NCBI RefSeq assembly: GCF_009857885.1
Contig: NZ_WWER01000002.1
Span: forward strand, 310,001 to 374,000
Length of the DNA: 64,000 bases
Direction: 5' to 3'
DNA from: Pusillimonas sp. TS35
GTDB lineage: Bacteria > Pseudomonadota > Gammaproteobacteria > Burkholderiales > Burkholderiaceae_B
The position numbers and the translations under genes are program-made. Below are positions 10,175-19,928 of the stretch, one piece after another. The notes under the pieces were generated by a model. That model worked only from the letters and a program-made list of their open reading frames with translations. It ran no database searches and had not been told where the DNA came from. Every line of letters begins with the position of its first letter. The first letter of the stretch is position 1.

Positions 10175-11284
10175 CTAGATGCGCATTGGCATCACGACAT
10201 ACTTGAACTGGTCGTCGTCGGGTGCGGTAATGAGCGCCGATGCGTTGACGTCGGGTTGCACCGACCAGCGCACTTCTTCCGTCTTCACGTTGCCCAGCAC
10301 ATCAAGCAGGTAACTGACGTTGAAGCCGACATCCAGGCCTTCATAGGCGTAGTCGATGTCGATTTCTTCCTGAGCCTCTTCTTGCTCGGCGTTGGAGGAG
10401 GATATTTTGAGCTGATTGTCTGACAGCTGCAGGCGCACGCCCTTGAGCTTGTCGGTGGTGAGAATGGCGGCGCGATGCAGCGCACCCTGCAGCACATCGC
10501 GGCCAATGGTGAAGTGGCGCGTGTAGTTGCTGGGGATCACACGGGTGAAGTCGGGAAACTTGCCTTCAACCAGCTTGGACACAAGCTCGACATCGCCGAA
10601 ACGGAAGCGGATCTGGCCAGTGGCCACGTCGATGGAGACAGGGTCTTCGGTGTCGGACAGCAGGCGCTGCATTTCCAGCACGGTCTTGCGGGGCACGATG
10701 ACATCGTGCTTGGTGTCGATGCCTTCGACAGCGGTGCCGTTGTGCGCCAAGCGGTGACCATCAGTGGCGACGGCACGCACAAAGCCGGGCTCGAATACGA
10801 ACAGCAGGCCATTCAGGTAGTAGCGGATATCCTGCTGCGCCATGGCAAAGTGCACGGAGTTGAACAGGTGCTTGAGCGTTTTTTGCGGCAGCGTGAACGA
10901 GACATCCCATTTTTCGGGCTGAGCCAAAATGGGGAACTCGGGCGCCGGCATGGTCTGCAGCGCGAAGCGGCTCTTGCCAGCCTGTACGGACATCTTCGCG
11001 CCCGATAGCGCCAGCTTCACATCGCCCGCATCGGGCAGCGCGCGCAGGATATCGAGCAGCTTGCGCGCCGCCACGGTTGTCGATTCATTGTCACCGCCCA
11101 CCCCGAACTGCGCATGCGTCGTAATCTGGACTTCAAGATCGGTCGCGATGAATGCAACATGGTCGCCTTCCTTGCGCAACAGGATGTTGGCAAGAATGGG
11201 CAGCGTGTTGCGCCGTTCGACAATACCTGCCACCGTCGAGAGCGGCTTGAGCACTTCATCGCGTGTCGCTTGTACGAGTTGCAT
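10175..11284 (-). CDS. dnaN: DNA polymerase III beta sliding clamp
   Basis: A 369-residue beta clamp, the ring that tethers polymerase III to DNA. It starts MQLVQATRDEVLKPL and ends with the typical VVMPMRI C-terminus, and the length equals the family norm (366-370). The start codon lies 2 bp after the dnaA stop, so the two are cotranscribed. The central FVRAVATDGHRLA segment is the well-conserved domain 2 motif. Nothing unusual seen. Confidence 0.98.
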   Translation of the reverse strand: MQLVQATRDEVLKPLSTVAGIVERRNTLPILANILLRKEGDHVAFIATDLEVQITTHAQFGVGGDNESTTVAARKLLDILRALPDAGDVKLALSGAKMSVQAGKSRFALQTMPAPEFPILAQPEKWDVSFTLPQKTLKHLFNSVHFAMAQQDIRYYLNGLLFVFEPGFVRAVATDGHRLAHNGTAVEGIDTKHDVIVPRKTVLEMQRLLSDTEDPVSIDVATGQIRFRFGDVELVSKLVEGKFPDFTRVIPSNYTRHFTIGRDVLQGALHRAAILTTDKLKGVRLQLSDNQLKISSSNAEQEEAQEEIDIDYAYEGLDVGFNVSYLLDVLGNVKTEEVRWSVQPDVNASALITAPDDDQFKYVVMPMRI

Positions 11285-11286
11285 GA

Positions 11287-12723
11287 TTATCCTTTGAGGG
11301 TTTGTTCCAGTACATGAAGAGCGTGATTCAGCTCGGCCTGCTTGGACCGGGCGTCGGCGATTTTACGCACGGCGTGCAGAACCGTGGTGTGATCGCGCCC
11401 GCCGAAGAGATCGCCGATTTCCGGCAGGCTTTTTTGGGTGAGTTCTTTGGCCAGGTACATGGCAACCTGCCGCGGCATGGCAATGTTTGCCGGCCGGCGC
11501 TTGGAATACATGTCGGCCACCTTGATCTTGTAGAAATCAGCGACTGTCTTCTGGATATTCTCTACCGTGATCTGGCCGTTGGACACCGACAGCAGATCCT
11601 TCAGCGCTTCTTTGCAGACGTCGACGGAAAGCACATCGCGGCCATGAAAGCGCGCAAAGGCGGACACCTTGCGCAGTGCGCCTTCGAGTTCGCGCACATT
11701 GCTGCGCAGATGCTTGGCAATGAAGAAGGCCACTTCTTCGGGCATGCTGATGCCTTCGGTTTGCGCCTTGTGCAGCAAGATGGCCACGCGCATCTCGAGC
11801 TCGGGTGGCTCGATCGCCACTGTAAGCCCCGAATCGAAACGCGAGATCAGACGGCTGTCGATGTTGGCGAGCTCCTTCGGATAGGTATCAGAAGTAATGA
11901 TGATCTGCTTGCGCTGGGCCACCATGGCCTCGAAGGCGTAGAAGAATTCTTCCTGCGTGCGGTTCTTGCCGGCGAAGAACTGGATGTCGTCGATGAGCAG
12001 CAGGTCGAGCGAATGGTAGTACCGCTTGAATTCGTCGAACGCCTTGCGCTGGTATGCCTTGACCACGTCGGATACGTATTGGTCTGCGTGCACATAGCGC
12101 ACACGCGTGCCGGTGCCATTGGCCACCAGCGCATTGCCGATGGCATGGATGAGGTGGGTTTTACCCAGGCCCACACCGCCGTACAGAAACAACGGGTTGT
12201 ACGACACGCCCGGGTTTTCGGCCACCTGCAGGGCGGCCGCGCGGGCAAGCTGGTTGGCCTTGCCAGTAACGAAGTTTTTAAAGGTGAGGTCGGTATTCAG
12301 GCGCGAGCGGTCGTGCACGGCTTCGGCGGCCGCGGCAGCTGCGGCAACCGCCCCCGGGCTGGCGGCAACTTTGGCGGCTGCGGCTGCGGGTGTTGCCGCA
12401 GCCGCCTGAGCAGGCGCAGCCGGCGCCGGGGCGGCGGGCGCACGCACGGCACCCGCTCGCGGGGCCACCGGCGCACCGCCAGTGGCCAGCTCGAACTGCA
12501 CCTGTACCGGACGCGAGTACCAGTCTGTGGCCAGGCGCTCGATTTCGTGGGAAAAATTCTTGCGCACCCAATCGAGCTTGAACCGATTGGGCGCAGACAC
12601 ACGCAGCACCGCCTCGGCTTCATCGAAAGCCAGCGGTACCAACGGGCGTATCCAGGCGCTTATTTGTTGTGGAGGTAGATCCTGCTCCAACTGGTGAACG
12701 CAGGACTGCCAGAATTCATTCAT
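11287..12723 (-). CDS. dnaA: Chromosomal replication initiator DnaA
   Basis: A 478-residue AAA+ initiator, starting at ATG 12723 ([12 protein letters not shown]), the family's usual N-terminus; the frame is open 21 codons further. Domain I (1-85) is followed by an Ala/Pro-rich domain II linker (about 88-150), domain III with Walker [11 protein letters not shown] and Walker [10 protein letters not shown], and domain IV with the DNA-binding signature [11 protein letters not shown]. It opens the origin by binding DnaA boxes. A consensus box lies 47 bp upstream (12770-12778), consistent with autoregulation. Confidence 0.98.
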   Translation of the reverse strand: MNEFWQSCVHQLEQDLPPQQISAWIRPLVPLAFDEAEAVLRVSAPNRFKLDWVRKNFSHEIERLATDWYSRPVQVQFELATGGAPVAPRAGAVRAPAAPAPAAPAQAAAATPAAAAAKVAASPGAVAAAAAAAEAVHDRSRLNTDLTFKNFVTGKANQLARAAALQVAENPGVSYNPLFLYGGVGLGKTHLIHAIGNALVANGTGTRVRYVHADQYVSDVVKAYQRKAFDEFKRYYHSLDLLLIDDIQFFAGKNRTQEEFFYAFEAMVAQRKQIIITSDTYPKELANIDSRLISRFDSGLTVAIEPPELEMRVAILLHKAQTEGISMPEEVAFFIAKHLRSNVRELEGALRKVSAFARFHGRDVLSVDVCKEALKDLLSVSNGQITVENIQKTVADFYKIKVADMYSKRRPANIAMPRQVAMYLAKELTQKSLPEIGDLFGGRDHTTVLHAVRKIADARSKQAELNHALHVLEQTLKG

Positions 12724-12769
12724 GTCGGTCACTTCAGTAAACCTCGATTCTACCCCGTCGAAGCCCAAG

Positions 12770-12778
12770 TTATCCACA
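12770..12778 (+). promoter_or_regulatory. DnaA box in the dnaA leader
   Basis: TTATCCACA, a perfect DnaA-box consensus, in the dnaA-rpmH divergent gap (12724-13007). A single site suggests autoregulation of dnaA rather than an origin. The gap is AT-rich around 12825-12860 (with a TTGACA at 12830-12835) and must hold both promoters, but I cannot place complete -10/-35 pairs with confidence. Confidence 0.75.
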
Positions 12779-13007
12779 AGCCGCACCCCACGCCTGACGC
12801 TTTTGACACGCCGTTTGGCCTCTAACCATTTGACAAAACTATAAAAAATTGATGAAATGGCGGGCTTGACACCGAATTTTCAACCCCACGGGGCCCGACA
12901 GGGGCTGCAGGGGCGCCACCGCATAGGCCGGCACATTGGCCAGGGCGCACTTTCAGGCCTTACCTTACCGTTGCGCTCCGGGCCGTTCTTTTTACCTGGA
13001 TCAACCC

Positions 13008-13142
13008 ATGAAACGCACATTCCAACCTTCTGTTACCCGCCGCAAGCGTACCCACGGTTTCCGCGTCCGCATGAAAACCCGTGGCGGGCGTGCCGTTATC
13101 AATGCGCGCCGTGCCAAGGGTCGCAAGCAGCTTACGGTCTAA
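13008..13142 (+). CDS. rpmH: 50S ribosomal protein L34
   Basis: A 44-residue basic protein, [20 protein letters not shown] and on, the normal length and sequence of L34. It is the first gene of the conserved rpmH-rnpA-yidD-yidC group and is divergent from dnaA, the arrangement of most proteobacteria. Confidence 0.98.
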   Translation: MKRTFQPSVTRRKRTHGFRVRMKTRGGRAVINARRAKGRKQLTV

Positions 13143-13197
13143 GCCTGCCGCCGCCCCTCAGGCCAGCCGGCCGTATGCTGCCGGCTCTGCCGCGTTG

Positions 13198-13575
13198 ATG
13201 CGCGCCACATTTCCTCCTGCGGCACGCCTGCATCGCCCCTCCGAGTATGCGTCAGCCCTCAAAGGCCGGCGTGTTGCCAGAGGGGCTTTGTTCGTTGTAA
13301 CCACGCCACGCGGCACGCCGGCCCAATCCGCCACAGGGGCCGAGCCTCAGGCACGCCTGGGCATGATCATTGCCAAGCGCTTTGCCGTGCGGGCGGTTAC
13401 TCGCAATGCCATCAAGCGTGTGCTGCGCGAGGCTTTTCGCCACAAGCAGCACCGGCTTGGGGGCATTGACCTGGTATTCAGGCTGCATACGCGCGTGGCG
13501 CCGGCGTCACTTGCCGAACTCAAAAAGCAAGTGCGCGCCGAGGCCGACGCACTGCTCGACAAGGCATGCCAATGA
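13198..13575 (+). CDS. rnpA: Ribonuclease P protein component
   Basis: A 125-residue basic protein that helps the RNase P RNA trim tRNA 5' leaders. Start at ATG 13198 ([21 protein letters not shown]) gives the usual N-terminus; an open frame runs back into rpmH and should be ignored. The RNR-type signature appears as [19 protein letters not shown]. The 3' end overlaps yidD by 10 bp. Confidence 0.95.
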   Translation: MRATFPPAARLHRPSEYASALKGRRVARGALFVVTTPRGTPAQSATGAEPQARLGMIIAKRFAVRAVTRNAIKRVLREAFRHKQHRLGGIDLVFRLHTRVAPASLAELKKQVRAEADALLDKACQ

Positions 13576-13838
13576 CACCGCTGCAAACGCTGCTGGTCGC
13601 ACCGATCCGGTTCTACCGATACTTTCTCAGCCCTTGGGTGGGGCATGGGTGCCGCTTCACGCCTACGTGTTCGGCGTATACGATCGAGGCCATCGAAACC
13701 CATGGCGCCGCCCGCGGCGTGTACCTGGGGGCGCGGCGCATCGCCCGCTGTCATCCGTGGTGCCAGGGCGGGCTCGATCCCGTCCCGCCGGCAAAAGGGT
13801 TGTTCACGCAAAGCCGGCATGGCCAAGACGCCCCCTGA
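13566..13838 (+). CDS. yidD: Membrane protein insertion efficiency factor YidD
   Basis: A 90-residue YidD, with the family pattern [20 protein letters not shown] followed by CSAYTIEAI, and the [13 protein letters not shown] block with its conserved cysteines. It is thought to assist YidC at the inner membrane. Start is either ATG 13566 or ATG 13572, both inside the end of rnpA; translational coupling is likely. Confidence 0.95.
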   Translation: MPMTPLQTLLVAPIRFYRYFLSPWVGHGCRFTPTCSAYTIEAIETHGAARGVYLGARRIARCHPWCQGGLDPVPPAKGLFTQSRHGQDAP

Positions 13839-13956
13839 ACGCCGGTTCGCACAACGGCACGGGTCTTTATCCACACCCTGCCCCGCTCAAGCAGGATTCA
13901 GCCGGGCTACGTTAAACTGTTGAGCTTTTGCTCGGCTTCAATTCGAAACAGGCGCT

Positions 13957-15639
13957 ATGGAAATCCGACGCACCATCCTCTGGATGATATTCTCCTTCTC
14001 GCTCTTGCTGTTATGGAATAACTGGCAAGTGCATAACGGCAAGCCATCGCTGTTCGGCGGCAACCCGCCTGCAACACAGCAGGCCGACAGCCAGCAGGCG
14101 GCCACCCCGGCAGATACCAGCGTGCCGGCGCCCGCAGCGGCCGTTGGGCCCACGGCTGCCAATGTGCCCGGCGGCAACGGTACGCAGACGGCGCAGCCCC
14201 AGGCAGAAAAAGTCAACATCAAAACCGATGTCTATGACCTGACCTTCGATACCCTGGGCGCGCAACTGGTCAAGGCCGAACTGCTGAACTATACGGCGCC
14301 TGGCAGCAAAGACCAGCCCATGGTGCTGTTCGACAACGTTCCGTCCAACACCTATCTGGCCCAGACAGGCGTCATCGGCGCGCCACAGGGTGCCAGCTAC
14401 CCCACGCACCTGACGCCGTTCACCCTTGTTTCGCAGGGCCGCAGCCTTGAGGGCGACAAGCTCGACGTCGTATTCGAGGCACAGTCCGATGGCCTGCGCG
14501 TCGTCAAAACATACACGCTGCGCCGCGGCAGCTACGACATCGACGTGCGCCACGACATCTACAACGTCGGCAGCCAGCCTGTCTCGCCGTCGCTGTATCT
14601 GCAACTCACGCGCGACAGCAACGATCCTGGCGACAAATCCGCGTTCTACAGCACGTTCACCGGCCCCGCACTCTATTCGGCCGAAGAAAAATTCCAGAAG
14701 ATCCCGTTCAAGGACATCGACAAGGGCAATGCCAGCTATGTCAAACAGGCCGACAACGGCTGGATCGGCATGGTGCAGCACTACTTCGCCTCCGCCTGGG
14801 TGCCGAAGGAAGGCGTAACCCGCCACAACGAAGCCCTGCGCCTGTCCAACAACCTGTATGCCATCCGCACCATCGAGGCGGTCGGCACGATCCAGCCGGG
14901 CCAGCACATCGCCGTGGACAGCAGCCTGTGGGTCGGCCCGCAAGACCAGAAAGCCATGAGCGCCATCGCGCCGGGGCTCGAACTGGTTGTCGACTACGGC
15001 TGGCTCACCATCATTGCCAAGCCACTGTTCAAGCTGATGACCTGGATCCACAGCCTTCTGGGCAACTGGGGCTGGACGATCGTCGTACTCACGCTGCTGA
15101 TCAAGCTGGTGTTCTACCCGCTGTCGGCCGCCAGCTACCGCTCTATGGCCAAAATGAAGCAGGTGGCGCCGCGCATGCAGGCGCTGCGTGAAAAATTCGG
15201 CGACGACAAGGCCAAGCTGAACGCCGCCATGATGGAGATGTACCGCACCGAAAAGATTAATCCGCTGGGCGGCTGCCTACCCATGGTGATCCAGATCCCG
15301 GTGTTCATTGCACTGTACTGGGTGCTGCTGGGCAGCGTCGAAATGCGCGGCGCGCCGTGGGTGCTTTGGATCCACGACCTCTCGGCCCGCGATCCCTGGT
15401 TCATCCTGCCCGCCATCATGATGGCCACGATGTTCCTGCAGATCAAGCTCAACCCCACGCCACCCGATCCCACCCAGGCCAAGATCATGATGATCATGCC
15501 GCTGGTGTTCGGCGGGATGATGTTCTTCTTCCCGGCCGGCCTGGTACTGTACTGGTGCGTCAACAACGCCGTGTCCATCGCGCAGCAGCGCTACATCATG
15601 CATAAGCTAGACAAAGAAACGGCCGCCGCATCACGCTAA
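13957..15639 (+). CDS. yidC: Membrane protein insertase YidC
   Basis: A 560-residue YidC of the Gram-negative type. It has an N-terminal membrane anchor (residues about 5-22), a Pro/Ala/Gln-rich linker (35-80), the large periplasmic domain (about 85-350) and the conserved five-helix insertase core from about 360, including NPLGGCLPMVIQIPVFIALY. The last TM region carries LVLYWCVNNAVSIAQQ. It inserts and folds inner-membrane proteins with or without Sec. Third partner after rnpA-yidD, 118 bp downstream of yidD. Confidence 0.98.
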   Translation: MEIRRTILWMIFSFSLLLLWNNWQVHNGKPSLFGGNPPATQQADSQQAATPADTSVPAPAAAVGPTAANVPGGNGTQTAQPQAEKVNIKTDVYDLTFDTLGAQLVKAELLNYTAPGSKDQPMVLFDNVPSNTYLAQTGVIGAPQGASYPTHLTPFTLVSQGRSLEGDKLDVVFEAQSDGLRVVKTYTLRRGSYDIDVRHDIYNVGSQPVSPSLYLQLTRDSNDPGDKSAFYSTFTGPALYSAEEKFQKIPFKDIDKGNASYVKQADNGWIGMVQHYFASAWVPKEGVTRHNEALRLSNNLYAIRTIEAVGTIQPGQHIAVDSSLWVGPQDQKAMSAIAPGLELVVDYGWLTIIAKPLFKLMTWIHSLLGNWGWTIVVLTLLIKLVFYPLSAASYRSMAKMKQVAPRMQALREKFGDDKAKLNAAMMEMYRTEKINPLGGCLPMVIQIPVFIALYWVLLGSVEMRGAPWVLWIHDLSARDPWFILPAIMMATMFLQIKLNPTPPDPTQAKIMMIMPLVFGGMMFFFPAGLVLYWCVNNAVSIAQQRYIMHKLDKETAAASR

Positions 15640-15695
15640 ACCACCACTGTGCGCACCCTGGTTTAAAAGGGCGCGCACAGGTATCGTGCAGCACC

Positions 15696-15756
15696 AAAGC
15701 CCCGCGCAATGAACCGCACCCCTCCAGGGGATCAGTTCACAAATGCGCGGGGCTTT
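15696..15756 (+). terminator. Long-loop hairpin after yidC, probable terminator
   Basis: The 13-bp repeat AAAGCCCCGCGCA (15696-15708) / TGCGCGGGGCTTT (15744-15756) encloses a 35-nt loop that itself contains a small CCCC/GGGG hairpin. The right arm ends in TTT, so termination is plausible though the U tract is short. The remaining 176 bp up to the ABC transporter show nothing I recognise. Confidence 0.6.
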
Positions 15757-15932
15757 GCGCATTATGGGTTATTCCCGATACCGGGCGCTTTAGGCTTCCT
15801 GTAACGTCCCCAGACCAGTCTTGAAGCCGCCAGCGGGGGATTGCCCATGGGCATCGCGGCGGGTTTCAAGCGTGTGCCCAGACATCGCAACAACAAGCCG
15901 AGCACCGCCGCAGCGGCGCAAAAGGAGACACC

Positions 15933-17189
15933 ATGGCCACATCTTGTGCCTGTAACCACAAGCCGCACACTTCCGCGAGCCTTCACACAAGCCCGGCGGC
16001 TACACCCCGCCATCGGCTGCTCGCACCGGGCGCCATGGCGGCGGCGCTGCTATGCGGCGCACTGGGGGTAGCAGCCCCCGCAGCGGCGCAAGACCCCATT
16101 AAAATCGGTTTCATTGCCACCATGTCCGGCCCCGGCGGCGCGCTGGGGCAAGATATGTACGACGCGTTCATGCTGGCCATTGAGCAAAAGGGCGGCAAAC
16201 TAGGTGGCGTCCCGGTTCAGGTGATCCGCGAAGACGACCAGCTCAAACCCGATGTGGGCGTACAAGCCGCAACGCGCCTGCTCAAGAGCGAACACGTGCA
16301 GATTATCACCGGCGTTACGTTCTCCAACGTAATGATGGCCATCCACAAGCCCATCACCGATGCGGGCGTGTTCCTGATCGGCTCCAACGCCGGCCCGGCG
16401 CCCATCGCCGGCAAGCAGTGCTCACCCAATTTCTTCTCTACCTCGTGGGACAACGACATGCTGCATGAGGCCGGTGGCCAACTGGCCACCGACCTGGGCT
16501 ACAAGAATATGTACGTCATGGCCGCCAACTACCAGGCTGGCCGCGACGCGGTGTCTGGCTTCAAGCGCGACTACACCGGCACCGTCATCAACGAGGTCTA
16601 CACGCAAGTCAATCAACCCGACTACTCGGCCGAATTGGCGCAACTGCAGGCGGCCTCACCCGACGCCGTTTACGTGTTCTACCCAGGCGGCATGGGGGTT
16701 AACTTCGTCAAGCAATACCGTCAGGCGGGCCTGCTGGGCACGGTGCCCCTGCTATCGGCCGCCAGTATCGACGGCTCCACCCTGCCAGCGCTCAAGTCGA
16801 TTGCCGTGGGCGCTATCACCAGCGCGCCTTATGCGCCCAATATCGACAACCCGCAGAACAAGCAGTTTGTGGAAGCCTTCGTAAAAGCCTACAAACGTCA
16901 GCCCTCAATGTATGCGGCGCAATCGTATGACGCGGCCAGCCTGATCGATTCCGCGCTTGCGAAGGTCAAGGGCGACCTGAGCAACAAGGATGCCTTCCGC
17001 GCAGCCCTCAAGCAGGCCGATTTCCAATCGGTGCGCGGCAGCTTCAAGTTCGACTCCAACCACTTTCCCGACGCCCCCTTCTACCGTGTAGACGTGGTAG
17101 ACGGGCCGGACGGCGCAGTGCTGCAGGCATCCACACCTATCAAAATCGCAAAGCGCGCCAATTTTGCCGCGCAATGTGACATGAAATAA
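15933..17189 (+). CDS. Periplasmic substrate-binding protein, LivK-type ABC transporter
   Basis: A 418-residue type I periplasmic binding protein. AAAAGGAG precedes ATG 15933. The N-terminus is unusually long for a signal peptide: about 27 hydrophilic residues, then a hydrophobic core (LLAPGAMAAALLCGALGVAA) and an AAAQD cleavage site near residue 53; a start further in would give a conventional signal peptide. The mature part begins PIKIGFIATMSGPGGALGQD, typical of Leu/Ile/Val-type receptors. The four genes after it supply the rest of the transporter. Exact ligand (branched-chain amino acid, amide or aromatic acid) not predictable. Confidence 0.9.
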   Translation: MATSCACNHKPHTSASLHTSPAATPRHRLLAPGAMAAALLCGALGVAAPAAAQDPIKIGFIATMSGPGGALGQDMYDAFMLAIEQKGGKLGGVPVQVIREDDQLKPDVGVQAATRLLKSEHVQIITGVTFSNVMMAIHKPITDAGVFLIGSNAGPAPIAGKQCSPNFFSTSWDNDMLHEAGGQLATDLGYKNMYVMAANYQAGRDAVSGFKRDYTGTVINEVYTQVNQPDYSAELAQLQAASPDAVYVFYPGGMGVNFVKQYRQAGLLGTVPLLSAASIDGSTLPALKSIAVGAITSAPYAPNIDNPQNKQFVEAFVKAYKRQPSMYAAQSYDAASLIDSALAKVKGDLSNKDAFRAALKQADFQSVRGSFKFDSNHFPDAPFYRVDVVDGPDGAVLQASTPIKIAKRANFAAQCDMK

Positions 17190-17248
17190 CGCCAACCCCG
17201 TAGGCGGCCCGTGTGCATTGGGCCGTCCGCGCAACGCGGAGGCCAGGC

Positions 17249-18169
17249 TTGAGCCCTGCCCTATTCTTTATACAGACGCTCAATGGCCTGCAACTGGGCG
17301 TGCTGCTGTTTCTCATGGCGGCGGGGCTGACACTGGTGTTCGGCATCATGAGCTTCGTCAACCTGGCGCATGGCTCGCTATATATGATGGGCGCGTTTTT
17401 CGCGGCCTCGCTGTACAACTACACCGGCTCATTTCTGCTGGCGGCTGTTCTGCTGATACCGGCCATGGCGGTCTTGGGGCTTGTCATCAACCAGATTGCG
17501 CTGCGCAAGCTATACCAGCGCAGCCACCTGGACCAGGTGTTGGCCACCTTCGGCCTGATCCTATTTTTCAATGAAATCGCCCGCATGATCTGGGGGCCTT
17601 CGCCCTACTACATGGAAGTGCCCGAATACCTGATCGGCACGGTAAACGTGTTGGGCGTGCGCTACCCCGCATATCGCCTGGTGGTGATCGCTGCGGGGCT
17701 GCTGGTGGCGCTGGGCTGTTACCTGCTCATCCACCGTACGCGCATCGGCATGCTGATACGCGCTGGTGCGACGCACCGCGCCATGGTGGATGCCTTGGGC
17801 GTGAACATCAACCTGCTCAATGCGCTCCTGTTTGCCCTGGGCGCCATCCTTGCAGGCTTCGCGGGCTTGCTGGCGGGGCCGATTATGTCGGTGCAGGCCG
17901 GCATGGGCGAGCCCATCCTGATTCTGACCATGGTGGTGATTGTGATCGGCGGCATAGGCTCCATACGGGGCGCATTCTATGCGTCGCTCATCGTGGGGGT
18001 GGTCGACACCCTTGGGCGCACGGTGCTGCCCGCCGTACTTCGCACTATGCTCGAGCGCAGTGCGGCCGATGTCGCAGGCCCTGCGCTGGCTTCCATGATG
18101 ATTTATCTACTGATGGCCATCGTGTTGGCATTACGGCCCGAAGGGCTGTTTCCGGTACAACGGCATTGA
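17249..18169 (+). CDS. livH: ABC transporter permease, LivH type
   Basis: A 306-residue inner-membrane permease with about eight hydrophobic segments. I choose TTG 17249, because GGAGG (17238-17242) lies 6 bp upstream and the product then reads SPALFFIQTLNGLQLGVLLF, the usual LivH start. A GIMSFVNLAHGSLYMMG segment is diagnostic. The stop overlaps the start of the next permease gene. Gene symbol follows the family, not proven substrate. Confidence 0.9.
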   Translation: MSPALFFIQTLNGLQLGVLLFLMAAGLTLVFGIMSFVNLAHGSLYMMGAFFAASLYNYTGSFLLAAVLLIPAMAVLGLVINQIALRKLYQRSHLDQVLATFGLILFFNEIARMIWGPSPYYMEVPEYLIGTVNVLGVRYPAYRLVVIAAGLLVALGCYLLIHRTRIGMLIRAGATHRAMVDALGVNINLLNALLFALGAILAGFAGLLAGPIMSVQAGMGEPILILTMVVIVIGGIGSIRGAFYASLIVGVVDTLGRTVLPAVLRTMLERSAADVAGPALASMMIYLLMAIVLALRPEGLFPVQRH

Positions 18170-19188
18170 TGCCTCGATTGATGTATTGCGTTATGCGCCA
18201 AATGATAGACCGGTTTTGCCAGTTGCCCCTCGCCACCCGAGCGGGGTTGTTTTTGCTGTTGCTGCTCGCCTTGGCCCCCGTGTTTGCACAAGATGAACCC
18301 TTCGCCATCACACTGCTCACGCGTATTCTCATCTTTGCCTTGGCGGCGCTGTCCCTCAACCTGATCCTGGGCTACGGCGGCATGGTGAGCTTTGGCCATG
18401 CGTTGTTCCTGGGCCTGGGTGTATACAGTGCGGCAATCCTGAGCCACCACGGTATAGCCAGCGGCTGGGCGCACTTGTTGGTAACGCTGGCCGTGTGCGG
18501 CGCTGTAGGGCTGATTACCGGTTGCATAGTGCTGCGCACGACAGGCATTTCCTTCATTATGATTACGCTGGCCTTTGCGCAAATGTTCTACTTTCTGTTC
18601 GTCAGCTTGAGCCAGTACGGCGGCGACGATGGCATGCGCCTGGCGGCAAGCAGCCGCTTCGGTGGCCTGCAGTTGGGTGATGGCCCGGTACTGTATCTCC
18701 TTACCCTGGCGCTCGTGTGCGCCGCCCTGTATGGCTGCCACCGCCTCATCCATTCCCGTTTGGGCATGGTGCTGCGCGCCAGCAACAGCAACGACAAACG
18801 CATGCGCGCGCTGGGCTACCCCACCTTTCGCTACCGCTTGGCGGTTTATGTACTGGCCGCAATGATATGCGGCGTGGCCGGCCTGCTGTATGCCAATCTC
18901 ACGCAATTCGCCTCGCCGTCTTATATGTCGTGGACAACGTCAGGCGAACTGATCGTGATGGTGATGCTGGGTGGCCTGGGCACACTCTTCGGCCCCGTGT
19001 TCGGCGCCGTGGCGATGATTCTCGCCGAGGAAGGCCTGAAAGCCGTCACTGACCACTGGATGGTGATTTTCGGGCCACTGATCGTGATTGTGGCCCTCGC
19101 CAGCCGACAAGGCTTGGTGGGCCTGCTGGCAGGGTGGGAGCACCGCCGCCGCGCGCGAGCACCACTGGACGGGAGGCGCCGCGCATGA
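18169..19188 (+). CDS. livM: ABC transporter permease, LivM type
   Basis: A 339-residue second permease with about nine membrane segments and the family segment LNLILGYGGMVSFGHALFLG. ATG 18169 overlaps the livH stop by one base (TGATG); a TTG directly before it (18166) is an alternative. It forms the heterodimeric channel with LivH. The 3' end overlaps livG by 4 bp. Confidence 0.9.
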   Translation: MPRLMYCVMRQMIDRFCQLPLATRAGLFLLLLLALAPVFAQDEPFAITLLTRILIFALAALSLNLILGYGGMVSFGHALFLGLGVYSAAILSHHGIASGWAHLLVTLAVCGAVGLITGCIVLRTTGISFIMITLAFAQMFYFLFVSLSQYGGDDGMRLAASSRFGGLQLGDGPVLYLLTLALVCAALYGCHRLIHSRLGMVLRASNSNDKRMRALGYPTFRYRLAVYVLAAMICGVAGLLYANLTQFASPSYMSWTTSGELIVMVMLGGLGTLFGPVFGAVAMILAEEGLKAVTDHWMVIFGPLIVIVALASRQGLVGLLAGWEHRRRARAPLDGRRRA

Positions 19189-19928
19189 GTCTGCTTTCTG
19201 TACGCCAACTGCGCAAGCGCTACGGTGGGCTGCAAGCCACCGACTGTGTCGACCTGGACATTGCCACCGGCGAACTGCACGCCATCATTGGCCCCAACGG
19301 CGCCGGCAAAAGCACACTGATCGGGCAACTGGCCGGAGAACTGCGGCCCGACTCGGGCACCATCACACTACAAGGCAAAGACATTACACGAGAGCCGGTC
19401 GAACGCCGCGCATTGCTTGGCCTGGCGCGTTCATACCAAATCACCTCTGTCTTTCCGGAATTCACTGCTCAGCAGAATGTGATGTTGGCGGTGCAGGCGC
19501 ACCAAGGCCATAGTTTTCGTGCCTGGCAGCCTGTGGCGGCTCAGCCGTCGCTCACGGGCCCCGCGCAGGCCATGCTGGAAAGGGTAGGCCTGGCGCACCG
19601 GCGCGACACGCCTGCCGCCGATCTCGCCCATGGCGAGCAGCGCCAGCTCGAATTGGCCATGGTACTTGCGGGCGAACCTCGCCTGCTGCTCCTGGACGAG
19701 CCCATGGCCGGCATGAGCCAGGCGGAGTCAGCCGACATGACACACCTGCTGCAATCGCTCAAGGGGCGCTACGGCATCGTGTTGGTGGAGCACGACATGG
19801 ATGCCGTGTTCCGTCTTGCCGACCGCGTATCCGTATTGGTGTATGGCCGCATCATCGCCACTGGCGATGCCGCCTACGTTCGCAAGCACCCCGACGTGCG
19901 AGCCGCCTACCTGGGAGATGAGGCATGA
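19185..19928 (+). CDS. livG: ABC transporter ATP-binding protein, LivG type
   Basis: A 247-residue ABC ATPase from ATG 19185, overlapping the livM stop (ATGA). Walker A is GPNGAGKST, Walker B LLLLDEPMAGM, and the switch histidine lies in VLVEHDMDAVF. The ABC signature reads LAHGEQRQLELA rather than the canonical LSGGQ, which is common in LivG-type subunits. It powers transport together with LivF at the cytoplasmic face. Confidence 0.93.
   Translation: MSLLSVRQLRKRYGGLQATDCVDLDIATGELHAIIGPNGAGKSTLIGQLAGELRPDSGTITLQGKDITREPVERRALLGLARSYQITSVFPEFTAQQNVMLAVQAHQGHSFRAWQPVAAQPSLTGPAQAMLERVGLAHRRDTPAADLAHGEQRQLELAMVLAGEPRLLLLDEPMAGMSQAESADMTHLLQSLKGRYGIVLVEHDMDAVFRLADRVSVLVYGRIIATGDAAYVRKHPDVRAAYLGDEA

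Noticed and set aside
12724-13007. dnaA-rpmH gap as the chromosomal origin
   Set aside because: Only one DnaA box is present and no parS sites; the mnmG-side region is much richer in origin features.
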